Made by a program: the position numbers and the translations under genes. Source: 20CM-2-65-7 sp963830455 (GTDB lineage Bacteria > Gemmatimonadota > Gemmatimonadetes > Gemmatimonadales > GWC2-71-9). From it: a DNA stretch of 64,000 bases. Below, piece after piece: positions 17,554-25,364 of this stretch. Positions within the stretch are counted from its first letter, which is position 1, and each line of letters begins with the position of its first letter. Below the pieces are notes generated by a model. The model did not search any database and was not told the DNA's origin. It worked only from the letters and a program-made list of their open reading frames with translations. The stretch is from positions 682,001 through 746,000 of the forward strand of contig CAWHMT010000002.1 of the NCBI GenBank assembly GCA_963830455.1, written 5' to 3'.

Positions 17554-17682
17554 CTTCATGCCTCAAGCCTTTCATCTTGAAGAAGAAAGAGGGCGATGTG
17601 GCCGCCCCCTTTCTCCTCAATTACTCAATGGGCCGTGCCCGTTGTCGTGATCACGTCGTCGTGATCATGGTCATCGTCATCG

Positions 17683-18996
17683 TCACCATCCGTCATGCCC
17701 ATTGCCATCATGCTTGCCATCATGCCCATTGCCATCATGCCCATTGCCATCATGCCCATTGCCATCATGCCCATTGCCATCGTGCCCATTGCCATCGTGC
17801 CCATGGCCATCGTGCCCATGGCCATCGTGCCCATCTCTGTCACACGCGCGGGCGTGCGGCTTGTGCAGCTGGATGTTGCCGCCTTTGAGGGGGCCCGAGG
17901 CGCTGTAGACGAGTGCTCCCGAAGCGTTCCACAGGCTAATCGCGAACGTGTCGTTCCGGCCTGGTTCGCCGTTGTCACTCACGTCTACCCGGTACGTGAA
18001 ACCACGCCGACCGTTGAGCTTGGCCGTGCCTTCGATACGCCGCGTCACGGCGTCGATCACGCTATACGCGGTCACGTCCATACTCTTGACCGTCGGTCCG
18101 TTGCGACCATGGTCGTCGAACTCAAGGTGGCCCCAGTTGGTCCCCCCGGAGACGCCGAAGGTCGCTTTGGCGCCGGACGGCACACGAATCCATCCACCGC
18201 CGGTCACTTTGTCCTTGGAGACCTTGCAGATTTGGGATCCTGACGAACCGCAGCCGGTGACCGCGGTGCCCGTGAACGTCACGTCACCAACGCCGGCGGC
18301 TCCCGCCCACGCGTTCCCGTTGAAGGTGCCACGGGTCATCGTAATGGCCGCCCCGGCGAGCACGTTTCCTTTGAGATCCGAATCCGTCATCGTCGCGGCG
18401 GCGTCAACCCACCACGTCACGTTGCACGCCTGCGCGCCACCGGCCAGCACGACCGAGAAGCTGGTGCCCGTGAAGGCACCGGGCGCGACCTTGAAGACCC
18501 AGATCCCGTTCGCGGGCCCGTCGAGCGTTACCACACCCGTCTTCGCTTCAGCGCTGACACAATAGACTCCGGGCGCAAAACTCTGACCGGCGAGCGTCCC
18601 CGTGATGATCGGGCAAACGTCCCCCGGCTGTGGAGCGAGTGCCGCGTAGGCGTTGAGGAAGGCATTGTACGCCGCCACCGCGGCCGGGCCGCCGATGTCC
18701 AGCGCCCCATCAATTACGCACCCTTCGGTCTGCGTGATCGCGCCGGGAGGGGCGGTCTGGAAGGTGCCGACGTCTCCGGTGATGGTGGCCGCGGTGCAGG
18801 TCACCGCTGCATTGGCGAGCACTGAGAAACCACCCGCGCCGGACGATCCGCCGCCGCCCGACCTGTGGAAGAGCGCCGAGTTGCTGCTGGCTGCTGGATT
18901 GGTCGACGTGGGGTCGCTACACGCCGCGGCCAGCAGCGCGATAGCGGCGAGAAGCCCAGCGCTGGCCGTTCGAATGGGTCGATGGTGCGTGGTCAT
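17683..18996 (-). CDS. DUF3494 ice-binding-like lipoprotein with His-rich repeat tail (copy 1)
   Basis: 437 residues. Lipobox in LLAAACSDP; DUF3494 beta-solenoid domain about 55-250 (GGFSVLANAAVTC, APGVYCVS, GIWVFKV, NVTWWVDAAAT); then a beta domain about 265-385 (TGGGWIRVPSGAKATFG, DNGEPGRNDTFAISLW, GGNIQLHKP) of a type often found after such anchored domains; then a tail of about 50 residues built from GHDGN repeats. DUF3494 proteins are known as ice-binding proteins but also occur as secreted adhesin-like proteins, so ice binding is not certain. The His/Asp tail may bind metal. Promoter copy B lies upstream. Confidence 0.85.
   Translation of the reverse strand: MTTHHRPIRTASAGLLAAIALLAAACSDPTSTNPAASSNSALFHRSGGGGSSGAGGFSVLANAAVTCTAATITGDVGTFQTAPPGAITQTEGCVIDGALDIGGPAAVAAYNAFLNAYAALAPQPGDVCPIITGTLAGQSFAPGVYCVSAEAKTGVVTLDGPANGIWVFKVAPGAFTGTSFSVVLAGGAQACNVTWWVDAAATMTDSDLKGNVLAGAAITMTRGTFNGNAWAGAAGVGDVTFTGTAVTGCGSSGSQICKVSKDKVTGGGWIRVPSGAKATFGVSGGTNWGHLEFDDHGRNGPTVKSMDVTAYSVIDAVTRRIEGTAKLNGRRGFTYRVDVSDNGEPGRNDTFAISLWNASGALVYSASGPLKGGNIQLHKPHARACDRDGHDGHGHDGHGHDGNGHDGNGHDGNGHDGNGHDGNGHDGKHDGNGHDGW
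17695..17833. repeat. 15-bp tandem repeat encoding GHDGN units
   Basis: About nine near-identical 15-bp units (plus-strand unit ATTGCCATCATGCCC and variants) sit in the 3' end of DUF3494 copy 1. The left-hand units are nearly identical and those nearer the domain vary more, with a GHDGH variant, which suggests recent unit expansion. Copy number could change by slippage. Confidence 0.9.
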
Positions 18997-19115
18997 GTTC
19001 GGATCTCCTTCTCCTTGGGTTCGTCTGGGTGAGTCCGTCCCGAGAACGCGAACATGCGAGCAGCGTTCTCGACCTCAATTCCTCCGTACAAGCGGAATGA
19101 GAGATTCTTGGAGAA

Positions 19116-19155
19116 GGTATAGTCCGGAAGCCTTCGGGCAGGTATCACACAACGA
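19116..19155 (-). promoter_or_regulatory. Shared stress-type promoter, copy B (DUF3494 copy 1)
   Basis: Minus strand TCGTTGTGTGATA, 21 nt, TATACC; about 120 nt before the start of the gene at 18996. The distal box CATCGGG-type element is at 19175-19186, 19 nt upstream, with two changes from copies A and C. Confidence 0.7.
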
Positions 19156-19230
19156 GGTGAAAGGGGAGGCACAGCCCGACGTGGTATAAACCGGCGCGAT
19201 GGAGTGACCCAAAAGAACTAGGAGGAGACA

Positions 19231-19258
19231 AGGCCCGCATGCTCTCGCATGCGGGCCT
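19231..19258 (-). terminator. Strong hairpin after the M48 peptidase gene
   Basis: A 12-bp perfect stem (AGGCCCGCATGC pairs with its complement) with a TCTC loop, 24 bp past the M48 stop codon. There is no long T run, so termination by itself is plausible but not certain. Confidence 0.6.
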
Positions 19259-19281
19259 CCCTCATGTCTGCCCGGGGTGGA

Positions 19282-20754
19282 TCAGGGAATCGGTGGAGCG
19301 AGTCCGATCACCCACTTCACAAGCCGCCCAGATGCCAACGGCGTGTCCACCTCGACCTGATTGATGAGGGCGAGCGTCGACGCGGTAGCCGGCGAGGCGC
19401 GCTCGCGGGCGAGCTGGGCGATCGTCGTGGCCCGGACGAGGGTCACGATGTCCATGTGTTGCGGCTGGACATTCAGCGCCGCGGGATCGGTCAGACGCTG
19501 GAAGCTCCGCTCCGCGCTCTCGGCAATACCCTGATAGCTAGGCCAGCGCGCTTCGGGTGCGTAGCCGACGATGCGATATACCGCGCCGCCGTACTCGACG
19601 AACAACGCGGTGCCGCGGAGCGCGCCCTCTTCGGTCGCCGCTACGAACGGCGCACTCACGGCCGGAAGGCTCCCCGTCAGACTCATGCGCGTGGAAGACG
19701 CGCTGGTAATCCCTTCCAGGGCCACGAATGCGCGCGCCGCCGCGTCGGCACTTGGCTCACTCGCCTGCGACAGCTCGATGGCGCCGTCACCTTGAGAGCT
19801 GACGGCCACCACTGCCTGCGCCCCATTGTGCGTCGTCCAGCCGGCGGGAAACGTGATCCGGAACTGCAGGTCGGGGTGCGAGAACTGATTGCCACTGAAG
19901 AAGCCCTGCCGTGGGTTGTTCCCGAAGACCAGGCCATCGAGTAACCGTTGGTACGCATCGCGGTTGACGCTCGTGCCGGAGAAATCCTGCGACAGCGCCG
20001 CGATCTGCGTGTTGATTGCGGCGATGCGATTCGCCGGGCTGGGATGTGTCTCGAGCCAGGTCGGAAGACGGCTCCCGTCCTCGGCCGTGCTCAGCCGCTC
20101 GAGCATGCGGAACACTTCGGGCATCTGGCGCGGGTCATAGCTGGCGCGGCCCATGTAGCGCAGGCCGAGCTGGTCCGCCTGGCTTTCATCGTCGCGCGAG
20201 AACTTGAGGTACAGAATCCCGAGCGCCTGGTTCGCCGCGCCGGCGTATTTCGCGACCTGGGAGCTCGCCATGCTGCCGGCCGCGAGTCCCAGACCGATGA
20301 GCTGTTGCTGGCTCATGGAGGCGACCGTGTGCCGGGCCGTGACGTGGCCGATCTCATGGCCCACGACGGAGGCCAGCTCCGCCTCACTGGTAAGGTGCGC
20401 GAGGAGTCCCCGCGTCACATAGACGAAGCCGCCGGGGATCGCGAACGCGTTGACCGCCGGGTCGTCGACGACCCGAAAAGTCCAGGGGAGGTTGGGGCGC
20501 TCCGATGTGGCGGCGATCCGCGCGCCGAACTGCTGGATGTAGCGCTGCCAGACGGCATCCGGATACAGACCGATGCTCGTGATGACGGCCGAATCGGCCT
20601 GCCGGCCCATCGCGATTTCCTGATCCTCGCTGACCAGCATGACCTGATTCTTGCCGGTGGCGGGATTGACGGCGCAGCCGCTCGCGGCGATGGCGGCGAA
20701 CAGCCACACCAGGCCGCGTGCACGGCCTCGCGCAAAAGCAGATATTCGTGACAT
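19282..20754 (-). CDS. M48-family metallopeptidase lipoprotein (BepA/LoiP-like)
   Basis: 490 residues with lipobox SGCAVN, so probably anchored in the periplasm. M48 motif HEIGHVTARH (about 135) supplies the zinc His pair and catalytic Glu; the third ligand Glu is in RDDESQADQLGLRYM, followed by WLETHPSPANRI. The C-terminal half (residues 270-490) is a separate non-peptidase region including YGGAVYRIVGYAP. Homologues degrade misfolded outer-membrane proteins, which fits the envelope-stress setting. It follows GlsB by 21 bp and may be co-transcribed. Confidence 0.9.
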   Translation of the reverse strand: MSRISAFARGRARGLVWLFAAIAASGCAVNPATGKNQVMLVSEDQEIAMGRQADSAVITSIGLYPDAVWQRYIQQFGARIAATSERPNLPWTFRVVDDPAVNAFAIPGGFVYVTRGLLAHLTSEAELASVVGHEIGHVTARHTVASMSQQQLIGLGLAAGSMASSQVAKYAGAANQALGILYLKFSRDDESQADQLGLRYMGRASYDPRQMPEVFRMLERLSTAEDGSRLPTWLETHPSPANRIAAINTQIAALSQDFSGTSVNRDAYQRLLDGLVFGNNPRQGFFSGNQFSHPDLQFRITFPAGWTTHNGAQAVVAVSSQGDGAIELSQASEPSADAAARAFVALEGITSASSTRMSLTGSLPAVSAPFVAATEEGALRGTALFVEYGGAVYRIVGYAPEARWPSYQGIAESAERSFQRLTDPAALNVQPQHMDIVTLVRATTIAQLARERASPATASTLALINQVEVDTPLASGRLVKWVIGLAPPIP

Positions 20755-20775
20755 GTGGCGAACACTCCCTTCAGG

Positions 20776-21036
20776 TTAGGCGCGAGCCGGGGAGCCCCGG
20801 AGGGCGTGGTACGCGACCAGGAGCACGATCGCGCCGGCGACCGACACCAGTATGCTGTAGAGATTGATGCCGGTGACGCCCGAGCGGCCGAACTGATTGA
20901 ACGCCCACCCCGCGACGACTGCTCCGATGACGCCAAGGAACAGGTCTCCCAGGATCCCTTGACCCCGCTTGTTGACGACCAGGCTACCGATGAAGCCGCC
21001 GATGATGCCGACGACGATCCAGGCAATGATGGACAT
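20776..21036 (-). CDS. GlsB/YeaQ/YmgE family stress-response membrane protein
   Basis: 86 residues with three hydrophobic helices and the family patterns IVVGIIGGFIGSLV, GILGDLFLGVIGAVVAGW and SILVSVAGAIVLL. Members are small inner-membrane proteins raised under general stress. It lies between a small secreted/anchored protein and the M48 peptidase with gaps of 24 and 21 bp. The biochemical role of the family is not known. Confidence 0.9.
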   Translation of the reverse strand: MSIIAWIVVGIIGGFIGSLVVNKRGQGILGDLFLGVIGAVVAGWAFNQFGRSGVTGINLYSILVSVAGAIVLLVAYHALRGSPARA

Positions 21037-21060
21037 GCGAATCTCCTTGTGAGCCGTCGC

Positions 21061-21390
21061 TTAGTTCGCGATCAGCAGGACGACGATAATCGCCACAAGC
21101 ACGAGCGCGAGAGTGCTGATGGTGATGGTATTGGTGCCGGCCACCGCCGCGGACGATGCGCTGCTGGCAGCGAACGCGGGCTGCACAGACCGCCACTCCG
21201 GTTGCAGGCGCGGTCCGGGCAACGCGCTTGGAGAGCTTATGCCTGATGATCCTGCCGGTTCGGTGACGCCAGCACCGGGGGCCTGTTGGGCCGCGGATGC
21301 TGCCTGCTGCGCCGCCGCCGTCGTGTGCGCCACGAGCACGAACAGCACAGCAAGCACCGCCGTGGACGATATCAACCGTGTGACCTTCAT
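21061..21390 (-). CDS. Small exported protein with C-terminal membrane anchor
   Basis: 109 residues: signal peptide (STAVLAVLFVLVAHTTAAA), an Ala/Gln/Ser/Pro-rich middle of low complexity, and a C-terminal hydrophobic helix (TLALVLVAIIVVLLIAN) with no basic tail. No family recognised. ATG at 21390 with AGGAG seven bases upstream. Likely co-transcribed with GlsB. Confidence 0.7.
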   Translation of the reverse strand: MKVTRLISSTAVLAVLFVLVAHTTAAAQQAASAAQQAPGAGVTEPAGSSGISSPSALPGPRLQPEWRSVQPAFAASSASSAAVAGTNTITISTLALVLVAIIVVLLIAN

Positions 21391-21441
21391 GTGAATGCTC
21401 CTATACGGAAACGGTGAATGGCTGCGGGTCACATCGCGCGT

Positions 21442-21470
21442 TAGGGCCGCGGCTTGCGCCGCGGACCCTA
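21442..21470 (-). terminator. Hairpin after the OmpA-like porin gene
   Basis: TAGGGCCGCGGC and its complement (one bulged A) form a stem with a TTGC loop, 26 bp past the stop of the gene ending at 21496. No T run, so it may be a factor-assisted terminator or an mRNA 3' stabiliser. Confidence 0.55.
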
Positions 21471-21495
21471 CGCGCCATGCCCCTTCGCTTCGCTT

Positions 21496-22599
21496 CTACG
21501 GCTTCTTCACGCGCAACTCTATGCCACGGCGGTTCAGCGCACGTCCCTCGACCGTGGCGTTGGGCGCGATCGGGAACCCTTCGCCATACCCGACCGCGGT
21601 CATCTTGTACGCGGGCACGCCTTGCCCGATGAGATAGTTCCGGACCGCCGCCGCCCGCCGCGCCGACAGCAGGTAGTTGTAGGCAAACGTGCCGACGCTA
21701 TCGGTGTGACCGGCGATCTCGAAGACGGCCTCGGGGTACGCCAGCATCGACTCTGCCACGCGGTCCAAAATCGGCTTGGCCGTGGACGTGAGGTCGCTCT
21801 TGTCGAAGTCGAAGTGGACGCCTTCCAGCAGCAGCGTGTCGCGCAGCACCAGGCAGCCGTACTGATCGACCGGGGCTCCGGCCGGCGCGACCCCGTGCTC
21901 GCACTTGCGCGGTGGGGGCGGCGGCGGAGTCCGCCACACGGTATCCACGCGCACCTGACACAGCGGACATGGCGGTGCCACTGCTGCTGCCTCGGGTGCG
22001 CGGCGCCCGGCGGTGAAGTAGGAGAGGCCGAGCGTGAGGATGCTGTTGTACGCGGTCTTGGCTCCGGGCAGCTCCGCGTAGTGCTCAGCCGCGATCCGAC
22101 CCTCGAGCCGCAGCGCGACGTTCGGGCTGAGCATGTTGCGGATGCCGAGGCCGAGGTGCGCGCCCCAGGTCGGGTGGGTCTTCCGACTGTTCTCGCCGGT
22201 GATCCGGGTGAACTGCGTCCCGCCCGTGAAGAACGGGCTGAACTTCGCGTTCAGGTTCGCCGTGTACGTGGCCGCGGCGAAGGGCGTGAGAAACTTCATG
22301 CCGGACGTCTTGGCGCCTGAGGTGCCGATGCTGAACCCCCAGTGGTTGCTCACGTTGTAGCCCACGCGCACTGCCGCGGCGGGCGCGAGGCGACTCGGAT
22401 CGCTGCTGTTAGCGAACCCCTTGCTCCCGAGAAAGCTGTTGAGGGCGCCGTCGGTGTACCAGAGTCCGGCACCCGCGCTCCACTCCCAGCTCCCTTCGCG
22501 CTGTTGCCCCTCGCTCTGGGCCAGCATGGGTTGCGCGAGCGCCAGCAGCGGCAGGACCGCCGCCAGCGTCCGCACGCTCTTCAGAATTCGGTCACGCAT
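21496..22599 (-). CDS. OmpA-family outer-membrane protein (beta-barrel plus OmpA C-terminal domain)
   Basis: 367 residues: signal peptide ending AQPMLAQ; a small barrel about 35-200 (WSAGAGLWYTDGALNSF, VGYNVSNHWGFSIG); a Pro-rich hinge PPPPPPRKCEHG with Cys residues (CPLCQ, CEHG, YGCL); and an OmpA peptidoglycan-binding domain about 255-367 (FDFDKSDLTSTAKPILDRV, GHTDSVG, NRRGIEL). Gives a link between outer membrane and wall. ATG start with GAGGAG upstream. Confidence 0.9.
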   Translation of the reverse strand: MRDRILKSVRTLAAVLPLLALAQPMLAQSEGQQREGSWEWSAGAGLWYTDGALNSFLGSKGFANSSDPSRLAPAAAVRVGYNVSNHWGFSIGTSGAKTSGMKFLTPFAAATYTANLNAKFSPFFTGGTQFTRITGENSRKTHPTWGAHLGLGIRNMLSPNVALRLEGRIAAEHYAELPGAKTAYNSILTLGLSYFTAGRRAPEAAAVAPPCPLCQVRVDTVWRTPPPPPPRKCEHGVAPAGAPVDQYGCLVLRDTLLLEGVHFDFDKSDLTSTAKPILDRVAESMLAYPEAVFEIAGHTDSVGTFAYNYLLSARRAAAVRNYLIGQGVPAYKMTAVGYGEGFPIAPNATVEGRALNRRGIELRVKKP

Positions 22600-22696
22600 G
22601 TGCTCTCCTCGATCTCTCTAGAGTCATCGCTTCCGCGGGGCGGGAGACGGCGACCGGACTGGTCGCCGGCTCTCGGCCAGCGTGCGAGCATACGCC

Positions 22697-23686
22697 TTAC
22701 GGCAGGGTAATCGTGTTGTTGGTCCCCAAACTCACGGCGCCGTTTCGCGCCAATGCTCTCCCGAGCATCGTCGCGTTGTCGACCAGCGTAATCGTCGTGA
22801 GTGCGATAATGTTGCCCCGGAACGTCGTGCCGGTGCCGAGGGTCGCGGAGCTGCCGACCTGCCACCACACGTTCCTCGCCAGGGCGCCGCCACTCAGCGC
22901 GATATTCGCGTTGGTTGCGGTCGTGAGCGTGGACCCCATCTGGAACACCCACACCCCGTTGGCCGGGCCGGCGAGCGTGACCGTTCCCGTCACCGCCATG
23001 GACGACGCGACGCAGTAGACTCCCGGCGCGAGTGTCCGTCCACCCAGATCCGCAGGCGTGATGACCGTACCGCACGGCCGACCGGCCAGATAGTTGTACG
23101 CGGCGGTGAGGTCGACCTGCGCCTGGGCCGCCGCGGCCGTCGCCAGTTGGGTACTGCCCGTGATGACGCAGGGTGGGAAGCCCGTGGTCGTGCTGCCCGG
23201 GCTGATGCCCACATCGGCGTTGATCGTGCCGCCGGTGACACACGTGACCGTCGAGCCCGCCAGGATCCCGTAGGTCGCGGCGGTGCCCAGTATCGGGTTC
23301 GGTACGGAGTCGGTCACGATCGCCGTGGCGAAGCCTTCAACGTTGCCACTCCGTGCCCGGATCGTATTGGAGTACGTCCCCTTCGTCGCGCCCGCGGTGA
23401 ACAAGCCCGAGCCGCTGTTAATGGTGCCGGCCGTGGCGTTCAGATTGGCCCAGACGATGGGCGGAGGAAGCGTCACCGGCGCGCCGGTCACGTCCTGACC
23501 CGCGGCCGTGTATTGGAGGGTGGTCCCGAGGGGCACGGTCCCCGGGTTGGGCGAGACCGTGATGCTGAACAATTGACCGGCAGCCGGAGGTCCTTCGTTA
23601 TGCTCGCACGCCGCCACCAGCAGCGCGGCGAACGGGACGATGACCATGAGCCGCGCGAGTGAGCGGGCAGTGAACATTTGCGACAT
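22697..23686 (-). CDS. Ig-like plus DUF3494 ice-binding-like lipoprotein (copy 2)
   Basis: 329 residues: signal peptide with lipobox LVAACEHN; a bacterial Ig-like domain about 35-125 (ITVSPNPGTVPLGTTLQYTA); DUF3494 domain about 135-329 (TYGILAGSTVTCV, ADVGISPGS, TLAPGVYCVA, GVWVFQMGSTLTTA, NVWWQVGSSATLGTGTTF). Probably surface-exposed or held in the outer membrane by lipid. ATG at 23686 with GGAGGAG upstream. Promoter copy C is directly upstream. Confidence 0.88.
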   Translation of the reverse strand: MSQMFTARSLARLMVIVPFAALLVAACEHNEGPPAAGQLFSITVSPNPGTVPLGTTLQYTAAGQDVTGAPVTLPPPIVWANLNATAGTINSGSGLFTAGATKGTYSNTIRARSGNVEGFATAIVTDSVPNPILGTAATYGILAGSTVTCVTGGTINADVGISPGSTTTGFPPCVITGSTQLATAAAAQAQVDLTAAYNYLAGRPCGTVITPADLGGRTLAPGVYCVASSMAVTGTVTLAGPANGVWVFQMGSTLTTATNANIALSGGALARNVWWQVGSSATLGTGTTFRGNIIALTTITLVDNATMLGRALARNGAVSLGTNNTITLP

Positions 23687-23754
23687 TGGGCTCCTCCTCA
23701 CATCTGGTGTAGGTGCAGGCGCGTTGGGGGGCGGAGCGCCTTCCTGTGGAGGGA

Positions 23755-23795
23755 GGTATAACGCGGGAGGACCTCCGGCAGTTATCGCACAACGA
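23755..23795 (-). promoter_or_regulatory. Shared stress-type promoter, copy C (DUF3494 copy 2)
   Basis: Minus strand TCGTTGTGCGATA, 22 nt, TATACC; about 69 nt before the start codon at 23686. The distal box TACCGCATCGGG is at 23815-23826, again exactly 19 nt upstream. Confidence 0.7.
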
Positions 23796-23900
23796 GGTGA
23801 AAACCGAGTGACAACCCGATGCGGTACGAACAATGCGAACGAGTGATTCGAGAGGACCAAGCGAGGACCAACGAAGTACGACGAAAGAAGTACAACGCTC

Positions 23901-23920
23901 GGCGGGGATCGCTCCCCGCC
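23901..23920 (-). terminator. Hairpin after DUF3494 copy 3
   Basis: GGCGGGGA-TCGC-TCCCCGCC: an 8-bp GC stem 14 bp past the stop of the gene ending at 23934, ending the small-gene operon. No T run follows. Confidence 0.6.
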
Positions 23921-23933
23921 GGCCTGTGCGACC

Positions 23934-24656
23934 TTACTTCGGCGCCTGGATATTATTGTTGTCCATCGTCACCGCCTCGCGCGCCAGGGCTCGGCCCGAC
24001 AGGTTAGCGGCGGTATTCATCGTGATGCTCGAATACGCGACGATATTCCCCACGAACGCGGTGCCGGTGCCGAGCGTGGCAGCGCTGCCGACCTGCCAGA
24101 ACACGTTGCCCGCGTGAGCGCCTTTCCGCATCGCCACCGACGAGTTGATGGCGGTCGTGAGCGTACTGGCGATCTGAAAAATCCAGACCCCCTTGTCGCC
24201 CTTGCCCTGCCCGTCGAGAACGAGCTGACCCGTCAACTGCGCCGATGACGTGAAACAGTAGACGCCTGGTGCGAGGGTCTTGCCACCCAGATCCTGACCG
24301 GTCAGGGAACCGGTGCAGGGCTTGCCCGCAAGAACAGCATACGCGCTTTGGGCATCGGCCTGCGCCTGGTTAGCGGCCGGATCGCCGACGTGTTGCGCTC
24401 CTCGTGCCATCGTGCCCGGAGGAAAACCGGTGACCGACACGCCCGGGCTCGAGACACCCAGATCGCCGGTGATGGACGTCGCGCCGGTGTTGGTTACCGT
24501 CGAGCCGCCCAGGACCACGAAGCTCGCGGCCCGCCCCAGCGATGGCCCGGCCGGTTTGGGGCTGCCCGCAAAGACGAACGCGGACAGCGACGCCGCGACC
24601 AAGCCCGTGACCAATATCAGGCCATACAACATCAGATTCTTCTTGGGATCGCTCAT
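23934..24656 (-). CDS. DUF3494 ice-binding-like protein (copy 3)
   Basis: 240 residues: N-terminal hydrophobic signal or anchor (LMLYGLILVTGLVAASLSAFVFAG), then one DUF3494 domain (SFVVLGGSTVTNTGATSITG, TLAPGVYCFTSSAQ, GVWIFQIASTLTTA, NVFWQVGSAATLGTGTAF, SITMNTAANLSGRALA). It has no lipobox, unlike the other copies. It is the last gene of an operon of tiny overlapping genes; its ATG overlaps the previous stop by four bases (ATGA), so promoter copy D probably drives it. Confidence 0.9.
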   Translation of the reverse strand: MSDPKKNLMLYGLILVTGLVAASLSAFVFAGSPKPAGPSLGRAASFVVLGGSTVTNTGATSITGDLGVSSPGVSVTGFPPGTMARGAQHVGDPAANQAQADAQSAYAVLAGKPCTGSLTGQDLGGKTLAPGVYCFTSSAQLTGQLVLDGQGKGDKGVWIFQIASTLTTAINSSVAMRKGAHAGNVFWQVGSAATLGTGTAFVGNIVAYSSITMNTAANLSGRALAREAVTMDNNNIQAPK

Positions 24657-24820
24657 GAAGTCCCTCTATTGGTTTCTCTGTGGTGGTTTCTCTGTGGTTC
24701 TTGACGAGCGCGCTGATCCGCGTCCTTGACGTGCTGCGCCACCGCGGTGGTGGACGCCGCCAGCATCGCCAGCGTGGTGAACACGGTGCCCGCGTACCAC
24801 ATTATCCGTGAGATCTTCAG
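24653..24820 (-). CDS. Small exported or membrane protein (55 aa), CTG start
   Basis: 55 residues: short basic N-terminus, one hydrophobic helix or signal (WYAGTVFTTLAMLAASTTAVA), then a charged tail rich in Gln, Arg and His. No known family. The CTG at 24820 is chosen because it overlaps the upstream stop as CTGA, the same 4-base coupling used elsewhere in this operon, and GGAGAG lies just upstream; an ATG at 24802 is the alternative. It is coupled by ATGA to the DUF3494 gene. Confidence 0.55.
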   Translation of the reverse strand: MKISRIMWYAGTVFTTLAMLAASTTAVAQHVKDADQRARQEPQRNHHRETNRGTS

Positions 24821-24981
24821 AGGACTCTCCGACCCTGAATCACCCGAACCAGAATCACGATGACCGCGATGACCAGCAGCAGATGAATCAGTCCGCCCAC
24901 CGCGCTGACGGTGCCGAGCGCCCACAGCACCAGCAGCACGATCACGACGGTCCAGAGTAACCGGTCTCCCTTAAGCGCCAT
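24817..24981 (-). CDS. lmo0937-type small membrane protein
   Basis: 54 residues with two hydrophobic helices (LLWTVVIVLLVLWALGTVSA and LIHLLLVIAVIVILVRVIQG) and a basic end, the pattern of the widespread lmo0937/DUF5670 family, common near stress genes; its function is unknown. ATG at 24981 with GGAG five bases upstream. It overlaps its neighbours by 11 and 4 bases. Confidence 0.8.
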   Translation of the reverse strand: MALKGDRLLWTVVIVLLVLWALGTVSAVGGLIHLLLVIAVIVILVRVIQGRRVL

Positions 24982-25195
24982 GGGGTCTCCTCCGCAGGCC
25001 GGCGCCGACGAGCAGCGCGCCGCCCACGATCGCGACGCCACCGATCCATGTCGGAACGGGGCGTTGCGCATCGATGGATGCCTTCATATCCCCAACCTGG
25101 ATGACGCTGTGCTGCGAGCCGTAGCTGAGGCCTCGAAACACGATGAAGGCGCCGATGGTCACGAGCAGGATGCCCGCAATCAGCTGGGGCTTCAT
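24971..25195 (-). CDS. Small two-helix membrane protein (DUF3185-like)
   Basis: 74 residues: helix 1 LIAGILLVTIGAFIVFRG, a polar loop with HSVIQVGDMKASIDAQRPVP, helix 2 WIGGVAIVGGALLVGAGL, basic end RRRPHGA. Resembles DUF3185-type small membrane proteins; no function known. ATG overlaps the preceding stop by four bases (ATGA). Confidence 0.7.
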   Translation of the reverse strand: MKPQLIAGILLVTIGAFIVFRGLSYGSQHSVIQVGDMKASIDAQRPVPTWIGGVAIVGGALLVGAGLRRRPHGA

Positions 25196-25362
25196 GACCG
25201 GTTCTTCCGGTCCTGTGACTTCTCCGCCTTGCTCTTCTTCGACAGATCGGCTCGATGCGCGCGCTTGTAGCTCTGGATGTCGAGGAATCGTCCCTCGGCA
25301 TCACGGACCGCGTACAACTTCTTGCCGGCGCCGCTGCGATGTGTGGTCCGCTGCGTAGGCAT
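25192..25362 (-). CDS. Small basic soluble protein (56 aa)
   Basis: 56 residues, very Lys/Arg-rich, with a compact middle (KKLYAVRDAEGRFLDIQSYKRAH) and a charged tail (DLSKKSKAEKSQDRKNRS). The pattern resembles small conserved bacterial hypotheticals; a nucleic-acid-binding role is only a guess. ATG two bases after the lipoprotein stop, with AGGAG inside the end of that gene as the ribosome site. Confidence 0.65.
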   Translation of the reverse strand: MPTQRTTHRSGAGKKLYAVRDAEGRFLDIQSYKRAHRADLSKKSKAEKSQDRKNRS

Positions 25363-25364
25363 GC

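Noticed and set aside
17695..17833. Tandem repeats as a CRISPR array
   Set aside because: Units are 15 bp, contiguous, without spacers, and in frame with a protein tail.
17577..17888. Plus-strand His/Cys-rich reading frame across the repeat
   Set aside because: It is the mirror of the GHDGN repeat on the other strand and has no ribosome site or family.
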